The notes beneath the pieces are model-generated. The model saw only the letters and a program-made list of their open reading frames with translations. It searched no databases and was not told where the DNA came from. From the NCBI RefSeq assembly GCF_023721935.1, contig NC_064810.1, forward strand, positions 66,465,983 through 66,529,982: a stretch of 64,000 bases of DNA. The letters run 5' to 3'. The DNA is from Panthera uncia. Its lineage: Eukaryota > Chordata > Mammalia > Carnivora > Felidae. The position numbers and the translations under genes were made by a program. The stretch's first letter is position 1. Each line of letters opens with the position of its first letter. Below, in pieces: positions 35,313 to 47,355 of the stretch.

Positions 35313-35888
35313 GTCCAGAAGTGGTTCTCAAACTTGAGTATACATGGCTTGTATTTAATATATACCACAGATTGCCGGGCCCCACCCCCCAAAGTATCTA
35401 ACCCAGTAGGTCAGGGTGGAATGTAAAAATTTGTATTTCTTAAGCCATACAGAGAAAGACAGATACCATATGGTTTCACTCTTATGTGGATCCTGAGAAA
35501 CTTAACAGAAACACATTGGGGAGGGGAAGGGGAAAAAACAAAAGAGAGGTTAGAGTGGGAGACAGCCAAAGCATAAGAGACTCTTAAAAACTGAGAACAA
35601 ACTGAGGGCTGATGGGGGGTGAGAGGGAGGGGAGGGTGGGTGATGGGTATTGAAGAGGGCATCTTTTGGGATGAGCACTGGGTGTTGTATGGAAACCAAT
35701 TTGACAATAAATTTCATATATTTTTTAAAAATGTAGATTTCAGGATTCCACCCTCAGTATTTTGGGACAGGGCCCAGGAATCTGCATTTTTGGCAAAAAA
35801 AAAAAAATTGTATTTCTAACAGGTTCCAGGTGATGCTACTCCTGCTGGTAGTGGTGGTCCAGGGACCTCATTTTGAGACCCACTGCCC
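35313..35888. mobile_element. MER5A DNA transposon split by an L1 insertion
   Basis: Left half 'agtggttctcaaacttgagtatacatgg...agattgccgggccccaccccccaaagtatctaacccagtaggtcagggtgg', right half from 35808 'ttgtatttctaacaggttccaggtgatgctactcctgctggtag...gagacccactg'. The halves are contiguous in MER5A once 35441-35807 is removed. Confidence 0.8.
35441..35807 (+). mobile_element. L1 3' end insertion with downstream transduced sequence
   Basis: Carnivore L1 3' end ('ccatatggtttcactcttatgtggatcc', 'gagcactgggtgttgtatgg', 'aataaatttcatatat') to about 35727, then about 65 bases that are not L1 and look like part of another MER5A, then a 13-base poly(A). 'ttgtatttct' is duplicated at 35431-35440 and 35808-35817. 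Confidence 0.8.
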
Positions 35889-37519
35889 TACATCCTGCCC
35901 AGTTCCTGACAGATATAAGACCCACTATTCAATAACATTACATTTCTGCTTGAGGTTTACTACATTGGAGGGAATCAATTAGATGGGTTTCCAGCATGTG
36001 AGATGAGGGTATGTTGGATAATCTGCTTCAAAGTCAGGTTTATGGAAACATAAATAGCTTTATTTGGGGAAGATTTCCTTACTTTGAGATAGTCCTCCTC
36101 CAGAACAGCTCCAGGTGTCCAATGGAGAGTCTTCTCATAGGGGCAACTGTTCCAGCATTTATTTTTTAAATTATAATTTGTGATTCTCCACCAAGTGCAA
36201 AGTTGGAGAGGTCAGTTATTTCCTGACATTTCTTACCAGGGGGACATACATGGTCCTTCAAAAATGGGAACAAAATTCAAAATGAATTTAACAGGGGGCC
36301 ATAATTCTTGAGAAATAAAATTCACCTTGAACAGCTACAATGTGATATATCTGGAGATTTTTAAAAATACAAATATACATTCTGAAAGGACTGTGAAAAC
36401 AAATGCATATCAGAAAAACAAGGAGAACCTGGATGACCAGAATGTTAATATGAGTCAGCCTAATTATGGTGTATGGACAAAAGCCAACAAATATGTCCTG
36501 AGATCTGTCACAAAAGGGCTGGGACACAATGCCTCTCACCCTCTAGTCAGTCTCAAGCATGGTCCCGTTTTTTGTTAGCATACACTAAAAAATGGCATGA
36601 AGAAGTTAGAAAAAGCTCACAGAATAGTAACATATATCTCTAGAAAAATATGAACTAGGCCTATGCAAAAAGGTTTAAAAGAAATTTGGGTTGTTAAGCT
36701 TGGAAAAATGAAGGCAACTCTCTTGTACCTTTACATGAATTAGAGTTTTCTGCCTCTAGTCTTTTGCTGCAGTGATAAGTTAAGCAAAATGAAATGGCCC
36801 TAATTTTTAAAATTCATGTGATTTTAGTTAACATTGAGAAAAAACAGAATGATAAAACACTGGGCGTATGTCATTTTTGGCCTTGGATTTTGCAAAGAGT
36901 TAGTAGCAGTTGGGAATTTCATAGAACTCTTCCATGATTCTTGCATAGAGCAAACTTGAAGGAAAGAACTGCCATATCATTGAAAGAGCCCAAATATCCA
37001 TAAATGGGAAAGTGCATGAATAAACTGTGACATATTCACACAATGGGCTATTACACAGCAGTCAACATGATGAGCTACAGTAACACATATTATAGATGAA
37101 TCTTATTAATATAATTTTAAATAAGTCTCAGAAGATTACATACAATATGATGCCCTTTGATAAAGTTTAAAACAACTAAAAAAGAATTCATGCTTCTTGG
37201 GAATACAGGTAAATACAAAATAACCACATAAAAAGAAAGCAAGAAATGATTACAGTGAAAAAGACTGGCAATATCACAGGTGGGTAGGGATATGGATCAG
37301 TGGAAATTCTCATATACTTCTGGGTGGAAAGATAAATTGATTACAACCATTTGAAAAACTTTTTGGTAATTGTCTACTTAAGCTAAACATACACAAACTG
37401 ACCCAACAATTCCACTTCAGGCATGTACTCAACATATTTTACCAAAAGACGTGTTCAAGAATGTTCACAGCAGCACTATTTATTAAAACCTCAAACTCTT
37501 CATTAATGGGGAAATGGAT

Positions 37520-37724
37520 GGGGGACCTGGGTGACTCAGTCAGTTGGGCATCCGACTTCAGCTTAGGTCATGATCTCAAGGTTCACGAGTTTGAGCCCTG
37601 TGTTGGGCTCTGTGCTGACAGCTCAAAGCCTGGAGCCTGCTTCAGATTCTGTGTTTCCCTCTCTGTCTGCCCCTCCCCACTCATATTCTCTCTCTCTCTC
37701 TCTCTCAAAAACAAATAAACATTT
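37520..37724 (+). mobile_element. SINE (SINEC type), first of a tandem pair
   Basis: Head 'gggggacctgggtgactcagtcagttgggc', tail 'ctctcaaaaacaaataaacattt'. The outer duplication 'attaatggggaaatggat' (37502-37519) matches 'attaacagggaaatggat' (37965-37982), which lies beyond the second SINE. Confidence 0.95.
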
Positions 37725-37964
37725 GGGGCGCCTGGGTGGTTCAATCCGTTGGGCGTCCAACTTCGCCTCAGGTCATGATCTCACGGTTCGCAAGTTCGAG
37801 CCCCACATCAGGCTCTGTGCTGACAGCCCGGAGCCTGAAGCTTGCTTCAGATTCTGTGTCTCCCTCTCTCTCTGCTCCTTGCCAGCGCTCTCTCTCTCTC
37901 TCTCTCTCTCTTTCTCAAAAATAAATAAACATTGAAAAAATTAATAAATAAACATTACCAAAAA
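37725..37964 (+). mobile_element. SINE (SINEC type), inserted into the tail of the first
   Basis: Head 'ggggcgcctgggtggttcaatccgttgggcgtcc'. 'aaataaacatt' at 37713-37723 (tail of SINE one) and 37946-37956 is its own duplication. Confidence 0.93.
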
Positions 37965-38540
37965 ATTAACAGGGAAATGGATAAATAACATGTGATATAA
38001 TCACATATAAACTATACAACAGTGAGAAAAAACAATGTTTACACAAAACAATATAGATGAATCTTGCAAACACAACGTTGGAAAAAAAGAAGCCAGACAC
38101 AAAAGAGTATATACTACCTAATTCCATATATATAAAGTTCAAAAACATGGAAAATGTGTGATTTGTGATGGTAAAGGTCAGGCTACTGGTTACCTTTGTT
38201 GAGGATAATAAGTGAGAGGAGATGTGAGTAGGGCCTCTGGGGTTCTGGTTCTATATCTTAATCTACTTTCTTGGATGCTGGTTTCATGGATGTGTTTTCA
38301 TTCACTTATGATTTGTGTATATGTCTGATGTCTTGTATTACAATTAAAAGTTTAAGAGACAGAGAAGAGAAAAGAAGGAGGTAAAAATTTTATTGAAAAA
38401 GAATGGAAGATATGAAGAAGTATCCATAAACATATTTTTCAAAATATCTTTTGAAGTATATATAGTATGACTAGATAGTAAAATCATTTTTGCAGTGTTT
38501 TTCCTTCATGTTTAATGTTTATGTCTATAGCCATCCTTTT

Positions 38541-38745
38541 ATTTTTTTATTTGAGAGAGAGAGAGAGTGTGTGTGAGTGTGCAAGTGGAGGAGAGGGCCA
38601 GAGGAGGGTTAAGAGAGAGAATATCTCAAGCAGCTTCCACACCCAGTGCAGAGCCCAACACGGGGCTCGATCCAACGACCCTGGGATCACGACCCAAGCC
38701 AAAATCAAGAGTCAGATGCTCAACCGACTGAGTCACCCAGGCACC
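38541..38745 (-). mobile_element. SINE (SINEC type), diverged, with target-site duplication
   Basis: Reverse element ending 'gactgagtcacccaggcacc'. Flanks 'tctatagccatccttt' (38524-38539) and 'tctatagccacctttt' (38746-38761). Confidence 0.92.
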
Positions 38746-38933
38746 TCTATAGCCACCTTTTAAATAACATTTTACAATAACATCTTTTCTGATTTTTAAA
38801 AAATTATATATTTTTTGTTAATTTCAAAAACAAAAAGCAAAATAAGGAAGACATACACAATTCCATCATAGATCTAATCACTCAATATTTTGATGTGTAT
38901 CCTCCCAGTCTTTACCATGATTTTTTAAATTTA

Positions 38934-39136
38934 GGGGGGGGGGGCCTGGGTGCTTCAGTCAGGAGAGTGTCCATCTCTCGATTTTGGTTCAGGTCATGAT
39001 CCCAGGGTTGTGGGATGGAGCCCCATACTGGGCTCCACTCTGAGCATGGAGCCTGCTTGAGATTCTCTCTCCCCACTGACCCTTTTCCCTACTCGCACAT
39101 GCTCTTGCACATGCTCTCTCTCCCTAAAAATTTAAA
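38934..39136 (+). mobile_element. SINE (SINEC type), diverged
   Basis: 'gggcctgggtgcttcagtcaggagagtgtccatctctcgattttggttcaggtcatgatcccagggttgtgggatggagcccc' with a G-rich 5' junction (10 Gs). No clear duplication; older subfamily text ('gattttggttcagg'). Confidence 0.88.
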
Positions 39137-39179
39137 AATAAAATACTTTATTTCATTTTTTAAAATATTGAGTTGATGC

Positions 39180-39381
39180 CTTTTTTAAAGTTTGTTTGTT
39201 TTGAGAAAGAGGGAGCACGAGTGGGGGAAAGGCAGAGAAAGAAGGAGATAGAGGATCCCAAGCAGGCTCTACACTGTCAGCACAGAGCCCAATGCAGGGC
39301 TCAAACTCACGAACCGTGAGATCATGACTTGAGCTAAAATCAAGAACCCGACACCTAACCAACTGACCACCCAGGTGCCCC
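39180..39381 (-). mobile_element. SINE (SINEC type), diverged
   Basis: Reverse element 'gtttgtttgttttgagaaagagggagc' to 'ctgaccacccaggtgcccc', lacking the GAG of the usual 'gactgagccaccc'. It lies about 40 bases from an opposite-strand SINE. Confidence 0.9.
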
Positions 39382-39599
39382 TAAAAAAAAGGTATTTTTA
39401 AAGCAGGGGTTGGAGGGGTAGAGAGGAAAGCAAAGAAATGATAAACATGTGGTTCATGATAATGGTTTCTTTGGTGAGAGAGAAGCAGGAGCATAAGGTG
39501 CAAGGGGAACCTTCGGGTAGGGTACTACTGATGTTCTTTGTTTGGGATACTTGTTTGTTATTTAAAATAGCTTAGAAATAAAGAAATAAAAGTGGATGA

Positions 39600-39892
39600 A
39601 GGTGGTCAAAAGGCACAAAGTTCCAGTTATAAAGTAAATAAGTCATCAGATGTACAACATGGTGACTATATAGTTAATAATACTGTACTGTATATTTGAA
39701 AGTTGCTGAGAGTAGATCTTAAAAGTTCTCATCACAAGAAAAAAAATTTGTAACTATGTGTGATGATGGATGTTAACTAGACTTATTGTGGTGATCATTT
39801 CACAATACACGCAAATACCGAATCATTATGTTGTGCACCTGAAATCATATGTTGTTATATGTCAATTCTATCTCAATAAAAAGTAGAAGTAA
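39600..39892 (+). mobile_element. L1M-type 3' end
   Basis: 'cagatgtacaacatggtgactatatagttaataatactgtactg', 'aaaagttctcatcacaag', 'gtgatcatttcacaatacacgcaaatacc' and 'gtcaattctatctcaataaaaa' are the complete usual 3' terminus. Confidence 0.82.
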
Positions 39893-40402
39893 AAATATCT
39901 CCAGACAATACTGGAGAATCAGTGAACAATAGAATTAATTTAAATAATAAAAGAACTCAGAAAAGTATCAGCATATGTAATTAAACATACAAAAATCAAT
40001 AGAGTTCATAAACACAAATAATAGCCATCCAAGGGACATAATGGTAAAGAAAGCCCCATTTATAATAGTAACAAAGATAATACTTAGGAATAAACTTGAC
40101 AAAAATGTACAAAACTAATGAGAGGAGATACTCTTAAAAGACACGAAATTAAACTTGAAACAAAAGGACATGCATCCTTGTTCCTGGATAGGACAACTCA
40201 ACGCCATAAAGATGTCAATGTAACACAATCCCAATAAAAATATCTACAAGCTTTTTTATGGAGCTGGACAAGTTGATGCTAAAGTTCAAAAGGAGAAACA
40301 AGCATGCAAGAATAGCACACTAAGAAATAAAAACTACAAAGGTGGACTAATCCTACCAGGTATTAAACTATACTACGAGTTCCCATAATTAAAACAAGGT
40401 GC

Positions 40403-40616
40403 AGGGCACCTGGGTGGCTCAGTCGGTTAAGCGTCCGACTTCAGCTCAGGTCATGATCTCACAGTTTGTGAGTTCGAGCCCCGCGTCAGGCTCTGTGCTG
40501 ACAGCTTAGAGACTGGAGCCTGCTTCGGATTCTATCCCTTCCTCTCTCTGCTCCTCCCCCACTCATGCTCTGTCTCTCTCTCTCCTTCAAAAATAAATAA
40601 AAATATTTTAAAAAAT
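40403..40616 (+). mobile_element. SINE (SINEC type) with (AAAAC)n at its junction
   Basis: Head 'gggcacctgggtggctcagtcggttaagcgtcc', near consensus. Target 'aattaaaacaaggtgc' (40387-40402) recurs from 40615 as 'aattaaaacaaaacaaaacaaaacaaggtgc', with three extra AAAAC units. Confidence 0.94.
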
Positions 40617-41211
40617 TAAAACAAAACAAAACAAAACAAGGTGCTACTGCCACTGCCATGAGAAGAGCCATACAGATAAGAACAGAATAGATAAAGGTGG
40701 CATCTTAAACCAGAGAAGCAAAGATGGACTTTTTAATAAATGTTGCTGGCACACTAGGCAGCTACTTGTAAAAGACAACATTAGATCCATACCTCATACC
40801 ATACATAAAAATAAACTCCACACTGATCAAGAAACTAAATGTAAAGAAAAAAATTCGAAAATAAATTAAATGAATTACACTGGAAGAATTACGGTGAATT
40901 CCTCTATAAACTCAGTATAAGGAAAAGATTTCTAACATTAATTCAAAATCCAGGAGCAATAAAGGAAATAATTCATAATTTTGACTACCTAAAAATGTTT
41001 TTAAAGTTGCATGGTAACATAAAGTCAAAGAACTGCCAACTTATATGAAAATATTTGTAACATATATCACAGCTTAAGGGCGAGTATCCATAATGTATAA
41101 AGAACTCTTAAAATTTGAGGGGGAAAAAAGATCAAAACTGATAGAATAAGAAAAAAGATATATGAACAAAAAAATTAATCAATAAAAATAACTTAATAAA
41201 GAAATAAAAAT

Positions 41212-41445
41212 CAGGGCGGCTAGGTGGCTCAGTAGGATAACGTCCAACTTTGGCTCAGGTCATGATCTCACGGTTCATGGTTTCGAGCCCCGTGTCAGGC
41301 ATTGTGCTGACAGCTCAGAGCCTGGAGCCTGCTTTAGATTCTGTGTCTCCCTCTCTCTCTGCCCCTCCCCTGCTCAAGCTCGCTCTCTCTCTCTCTCTCT
41401 CTCTCTCAAAAATAAATAAACATTAAAAAAAATTTTTAAAGAAAA
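41212..41445 (+). mobile_element. SINE (SINEC type) with exact target-site duplication
   Basis: Head 'cagggcggctaggtggctcagtaggataacgtcc'. 'aaagaaataaaaat' is repeated at 41198-41211 and 41446-41459. Confidence 0.94.
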
Positions 41446-41968
41446 AAAGAAATAAAAATGGACCAGGCACAGACTAATGATGAGGATGTGTCACCAACCA
41501 AGGCAAATGTGTCCTTGCGACACAGAGTATATGTACATCAATTCCCAAACTTATTTTACCTGAGGACGCTGTGGTAGCACATCTTGGGACACCAGACTGA
41601 AAGATACCACTCTGGCTAATCAGGGTTCCTTACAGTTCTGAAAGGTGATACCAGGACATTATTCCACAGAAATCTTTTTCTCATGTAGGACTTGAAGCTC
41701 TGGCATTTTTTCTTTATAAAAACATGACTTGAGTGTCTTTGCATTTCACCTGAACCATTTCATGGGTGTCCACACATCCATCATCAGAGCTTACATAAGG
41801 CATGAAGAGAATCATTTCAGGACAAGAAATCTCTTACCTCGTGGCCTGTGTCCCCAGGAACTCAGTCCTATCATGGAAACCAGGCATTGGCAATGTCAAA
41901 GCCCAAAGCCAGCATACATTTCAATTCATAAGATTCTATAGCAGACAATGAGCATTTCTCATCATTTT

Positions 41969-42185
41969 AAAAAAATTTTTTTTCAATGTTTATTTATTTT
42001 TGAGACAGAGAGAGACAGAGCATGAGCAAGGGAGGGAGAGCAGAGAGAGACAGGGAGACACAGAATAGCTCCAGGCTCTGCCGCTATCAGCACAGAGCCT
42101 GACGCAGGGCTCGAACTCACAAATCGCGAGATCATGACCCGAGTGAAAGTTGGATGCTTAACTGACTGAGCCACCCAGGCGCCCC
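41969..42185 (-). mobile_element. SINE (SINEC type) with exact target-site duplication
   Basis: Reverse element ending 'gagccacccaggcgcccc'. 'tctcatcatttt' is repeated exactly at 41957-41968 and 42186-42197. Confidence 0.96.
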
Positions 42186-43744
42186 TCTCATCATTTTTTA
42201 ACCTTGAATTTTTCACGTTCCCTCAACTCCCATTCTATGTCTTTTTCTTTTTCTGTCTTTTCCTTTCTTCTTGAGATAGCTTCATAAACTCCTAAGATGG
42301 TTTATTGTGTTGTGGGCACTCCACACATATATTTATTCACTTAATCATTTATAGGGCTCCTCTGGGTTCCGGGCCACAAACAGAACAAACCAGGCCATGT
42401 TGTCAAGGAGCTTATAGTACAACATTAATGAATGTTCATTTCCTCTCCTACGTATCTCCTTTATTTGCTTTGTCTTGGCTCTTTCTCCCCATTTTGCTCA
42501 ACACCCCATGCTGCTCCTCCCCACTCTTGTTCATCCTTCTCCTCCCTTCCTTGATAGCTTTTTCCAATGACTAACAGGAACCCAGCTCAGCTGGTTTTTA
42601 TCACGATCCTGTCCTTGCATTTTTCCAACTCAATTAAGTCATTACCAGGGCTAAATGAGGCATGGACTCTCCAAAAGTCACACCTGTTGTCAGGGAGATG
42701 GAGGGTAAGAACCTGTGCAGCTGGCGTGCGGACAGCAAGCAGGGCTGGAGGGAGGCAGCCGAGTGTGACTCTACAGTCTGTGTTCTCCCAGTGCTGAAAG
42801 AGGGCCCTCATTTCAAAACAAGACACCCCTTGCTTTAATACAGAAGGAATGAAGTCTGACACAGAACTGAGGATGGTCACATTAATAATGACAGATAAGA
42901 TGTCCCTAATTCTTTAGCAAATGCACACCAGGTGCATTTAAAAACCCACATTGTGGTTATGTCCTCGGCAAGAGGTAAAGAAAGCTGTAACCAGAGCCGG
43001 GTACATGGGTTTTGTGATTATTGGTCGAACTTTCTCAGGTTTTTCCCTGTTCACCCTCATCAAAACATACAAGTTTCACCTTTCTGTAATGGTGGCTTCA
43101 CACCTTACTGTTAGTATTCTTTATGATCAGCATGACACAAGAGGACAAAGATTACAGTACAATAAATCACAGACAAATTAAGGTACTCACCCTATGTAGA
43201 TAAATGATTTCTATTGGAAATCAATTTTGGTTTCATAACCACCTTTTTTTCTAGGCAACCCAGAATTTTTATTTCTGCAGCCTAGGAATCAAGAAATTGT
43301 AGTTTTTGAGCTTGCCATGCCTCTAATTTACTGAGTGTGTTTTATGTTCAGGCGGTCTGTGCTTCGGTTTTCTCTAGTTGAAATGTAGGTAAAATCATTC
43401 TTCTGTAGAGTTACATAATTTCCGGAAATGTTAAAGCCAAGGGGCAAGAGCCAAGGTGGTTTTAACTTGATTAAAATTGAAATGTTGCAATGTTGCCTTC
43501 TAACCTTGCCCTTCTATCCTCTGTTAATTTGTACTTGATTCCGGAACTTTTGGAACAAATGCAAGTTCAACAGATATTTTTTGAACATCCTTTCAGTACC
43601 AGGTTCCATGTTCAGTGCCGGTAGTGCAACTGTGATCATGACAAAGACCCTGCCCTCAGAAACCTTTGGTCTTGTGGGGTGACCCCTTCTCTGTTCTGTC
43701 CTAGAATTGCCCAACCAGCCCCCATTTTTACTGATCATGCTTTC

Positions 43745-43905
43745 TTTATTCATTCATTCAGCAAATATTTGTGAAGCACATATTAAGTTCTACATATTGT
43801 GCTGAGTGCCAAGGTACAGTGATGAGGAAAAGAGATAGGCCCTACCCCCAAGAAGCTTCCAGTCCCCACTGTGAATTGTTCTCCTGGCAACATCTCCTCC
43901 CTCTG
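43745..43905. repeat. Ancient ATTCATTCA-type repeat fragment
   Basis: 'cattcattcagcaaatatttgtgaagcacatattaagttctacatattgtgctgagtgccaaggtacagtgatgaggaaaagag...ccccaagaagcttcc' resembles the start of the repeat family seen at 5038 and 24915. Confidence 0.6.
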
Positions 43906-44469
43906 CACTCCCTCAACACCTAATTCATGCCTCTTCCTAGCATTTGCCTCATGGAACTTGTAATACATATCTTTGTCTCCTTTTAAGCCATAAACACCTT
44001 GAAGGCAGCAATCTCAACTTTCTCTCCTGGGTACCTTGCACTCCCTAGTGTCTAACACATAGGAGAGCCCAATAAATGTTTTTGAATGAATAAATAATTG
44101 CATGAATTTACAAATTAACTAATCTATGGAGCCACAGACCAGTCTGCCCTGACCTGCCATCCCATGTCTCCTAGATGAGGAAGTTAGTGATCCATCATCT
44201 GTTAGTACTAAAACACTCCTTATGATTTCAAGGACCTTCTAAACATAAAACCAGCTGGTACATGGGTCATTTCTTCCTCCAAATATATTTTCCATTGAGA
44301 TAAAGAACAAATACTAGCTTCAGCTTGTGTTTACAATATTTTTTTGCAAGAAGGCAAACACTATTATATGATTTAAATGAAATGAACTTATAGTAAGGAA
44401 AGCAAATGAGTTTACTTGTGACTCTTGGATAGATGTTGTTAATATAAGAAGAAATATAATAACAATAGC

Positions 44470-44830
44470 TTAAACAAGCTAGCTTTTTTTATATGTCACG
44501 TAAAAGTCCAGAAACAGTCTGATACAAAGGTTCTGCTCCATGAAACAGTCAGCTCATGGCACCATCATTCCCTAAGATATGGCTCATGGTTCAAGATGGG
44601 CTCCAGCTGTCACATATACCTCCATGCCTCAGAATGAAGGAAGAGGGATGAAGAAGGGACAAAGGACAAACACTCTTTCTCAGGCAGTTTCTTGGAGGCT
44701 ACCACAGAGCATATCAGCTTACATCCCACTGGCCAAAACTTAGTCATATGACAACACATAATTATATAGGAAGTTGAGGAAAGTGGTTTTTATTTTAGAT
44801 AACGATTTATCCAGCTAAAAACTATTTTAG
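44470..44830. repeat. Ancient interspersed repeat, family not assigned
   Basis: The order 'taaaagtccagaaacagtctgatac', 'caagatgggctccagctgtcacatatacc', 'cttacatcccactggccaaaacttagtcatatgacaac', 'ttatccagctaaaaac' is a mammalian repeat I recognise but cannot name with confidence. A similar 5' part occurs at about 57140-57330. Confidence 0.55.
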
Positions 44831-46689
44831 TATGTCATAAAAGGAGTACAGATATGAGGGATACAATTAGACGTCTCTACTGCAGATACTGAAACTGAAG
44901 TGTTAGTGATTAGTCAAGAACTTTAGTATTCTAATTACTGTAAACTGAAGTCACAATGATGAACTCCAATTGTTAATCCACCATGCTATGATCACACTTG
45001 GTACTGGTCTGATTGTCACTATCAATGACAGAAGCAGTGAGATAGAAGGAAAAGAAAGCTTTTGCAAAAAAGAAATGGGGGGGGGCGGTGGCAAGGGGAA
45101 TCTGGCTAAGGCAGTGACAACAGCAATGGAAAGGGGATGGCAGGGTGGAGAGAGATGGTAGAATCAACAGGACAAAGTGATTGGATATTGGAGGAAAGGG
45201 AGAATGAGGATCTAGAATGATTCAGCTTTAAAGTAAATTAGACCCTAGTAATTGGACTAAAAAGGGTGGTTTGGAGACTGCATTAGACTGGTGGAGTTAA
45301 CGGCTGCAAATTGACCTGAAATCTCCACTTGATCTATTACTTCTTGCCATGAATTTTCTTTTGAATGGACTAATGAAGTTAATAAACTTCTCCAAGTAGT
45401 TAATCTTTCACAGGAAAAAATTTAACAGTTCTTAGTGACCTACCTTAACCAGTCATAATGTTCCCTCTCCTAATTCAGTACACTACTTGCAACTCCTTAA
45501 AATTCTGAGTTCTTGAGGCATTCTTAATTCAAGTGCCAGAATTTCTCACTTGAGTAAGCTGAAAGTGGAGTTGGTACTGCCTTCTTTACAGTTGTGAAAT
45601 TTAAAATACATTAGATGTTTTAAAGGACCTGACACAATGCCTGGTTCAATAAATGCTAGTTTCTGTCTTCTTCCAAAGTGCTTTCTTTTTTATGCATTGA
45701 CTCAACAGACATTTACTTAGCAGTTACTATTTCAAGACACTGGGCTAAGTGCTGAGGAGCACAGCTGAATTCAGTCATTGAAACCAAAGTTATAATATTC
45801 TTTTTCACTTCTGAATGTTGAGGTAAATTCTGATCCTCTACACCAGTGTACTTGCCCCTGTACTGGGGGTTTCTCAGGCTAGGGAACTGCATGTTTGTTA
45901 TCTTTGTATTCTCAGATCTTAGCACATGTACTTATGAATGCACAACCAAGAAATGAAGCCCAAAATCTAAATACAGGACCAGAGTCTGAAAACTAGGATA
46001 GCCGTGGGTGTCCAGACATTGTTGGAAACAATTCTAGGAATGTTGAGTGTCTGCTGGGGTGCTCCTTCCATATGGCACCCAGAACCCTCTGCTAGAATAG
46101 CTGACAGAGGAGGAGGTAGGGTTCCTAAAGGGCAAGAGATAGCATACGACAATGATTAAGGGTTTCGGCTCTAGAATCAGACATTTATACATGTAATTAT
46201 AATAAAGTGTGAAAAATCTCCCAAGAGGAGAACTCCAAGATCCAAGATGTAAAAGATTATAACAGATTAGACCTGCCTAGTCTGAGGGTCCAGATAAGAC
46301 CTCCTTGAAGAGTCCTATAAGTTGCTCACTGTACAGCTGAGGGGTTAGTATGAGTGGAAATCCAGCCTGTGCTCCACTCCCAAGCTGGATGCCTTAGTAC
46401 AAGGCTGTGTCTACCCCACAGGAGATTTTTTTCTCCATTCACATAAAGACCCCACAGTTTGGCAAGCTATGCCTCATGGTTATAAGCATCAGAAAGCTAA
46501 AAGATAAGTAGATGTTTTCCAGGCAAGGTTTAGGCCAGAGGGACCAATGAGGGGGAACAGCATGTGTGAGGTCTGGGGATTTTACGAAGGGTCTGGTGTA
46601 ATTCAGGAACTGAAAGAATTTTAGCATGGCTGGAGTGTAGAGTTCAAAGAGAAGACCACCAAGAGTGAGGCTGGAAAGGTATTCATTAC

Positions 46690-46865
46690 AGCTAGCATTT
46701 TCTGTGAGTTTACTAGTTACACTATGTTAATGGCTCTACATGCATTATTTTAATGAGATCACAGAAAGTGACTTTACCAAAGTCATATGTTAGAAAACAG
46801 TGAAACTATGATTCAAAGCCAGTTTTAACTTCAGAGCCTGTGCTCCAAACCATATGTTCCATGAC
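46690..46865 (-). repeat. MIR relic
   Basis: 'gtgagtttactagttacactatgtta...gcattattttaatgagatcac', 'gattcaaagccagttttaacttcagagcctgtgctcc' resembles the reverse MIR. Confidence 0.55.
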
Positions 46866-46899
46866 ATCCAAAGATCTGCAAAGGCAGGCTGCAAAGGGA

Positions 46900-47355
46900 T
46901 AAAACCAGAGGCAAGAATGCTTATTAGGGAATAGTTGCAGAAATCCCGGTATGAAATGCTGGCAGACTTAAGATGGCCTTGGAAATGGAAGGGCCATCAG
47001 TAGATGGATTCCAGAGATTTAGGAAGGAGAATCTACAGGACTTGGTGGTTGTTTGAATATGAAAGGCAATGGTGAGGAGAGAGGGGAGGAGGCTAGGATG
47101 ACTCTTCATTTTGTGTCTTTGTGGATGGTACGTCATTTGCTGAGATTAAAAAACAAGCAGCAACAAATCTGGGAGGAAGATGAGTTTAGAGCCTGTCAAG
47201 TTGGAAGCACCTGTGGGACATCCAGGTAGAGATGACCAGTTGACAGTTCAGGGCTGGTCCTGAACCTCAGGAGAAGCTGTATAGTTACCCAACATCAACG
47301 TATCATTGGTAATTGACTCACAGAGAGGGTGAGATAGAGAGCAAAGAGTTCCTAC
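46900..47355. repeat. Ancient interspersed repeat, copy 5 (3' part, family not assigned)
   Basis: 'gaatagttgcagaaatcccgg', 'gcagacttaagatggccttgg', 'ggaggctaggatgactcttcattttgtgtctttgtgg' and 'gtgggacatccaggtagagatg' continue the downstream part of the family seen at 25715. Confidence 0.55.

Larger units (their letters stand above)
36960..38370 (+). mobile_element. Old L1M-type 3' region, split by two SINEs
   Basis: 'ccaaatatccataaatgggaaagtgcatgaataaactgtgacatattcacacaatgggctattac' and, after the SINEs, 'gatgaatcttgcaaacacaacgttggaaaaaaagaagccagacacaaaagagtatatactacc', ending 'cttgtattacaattaaaag'. Confidence 0.75.
39900..41460 (+). mobile_element. Decayed L1 ORF2 region, split by two SINEs
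   Basis: Text such as 'cttaggaataaacttgacaaaaatgtacaaaact', 'acaatcccaataaaaatatctacaagc', 'aaaactacaaaggtggactaatcctaccaggtattaaactatac' is the C-terminal ORF2 region with many lesions, continuing past the SINE at 40403. Confidence 0.78.
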
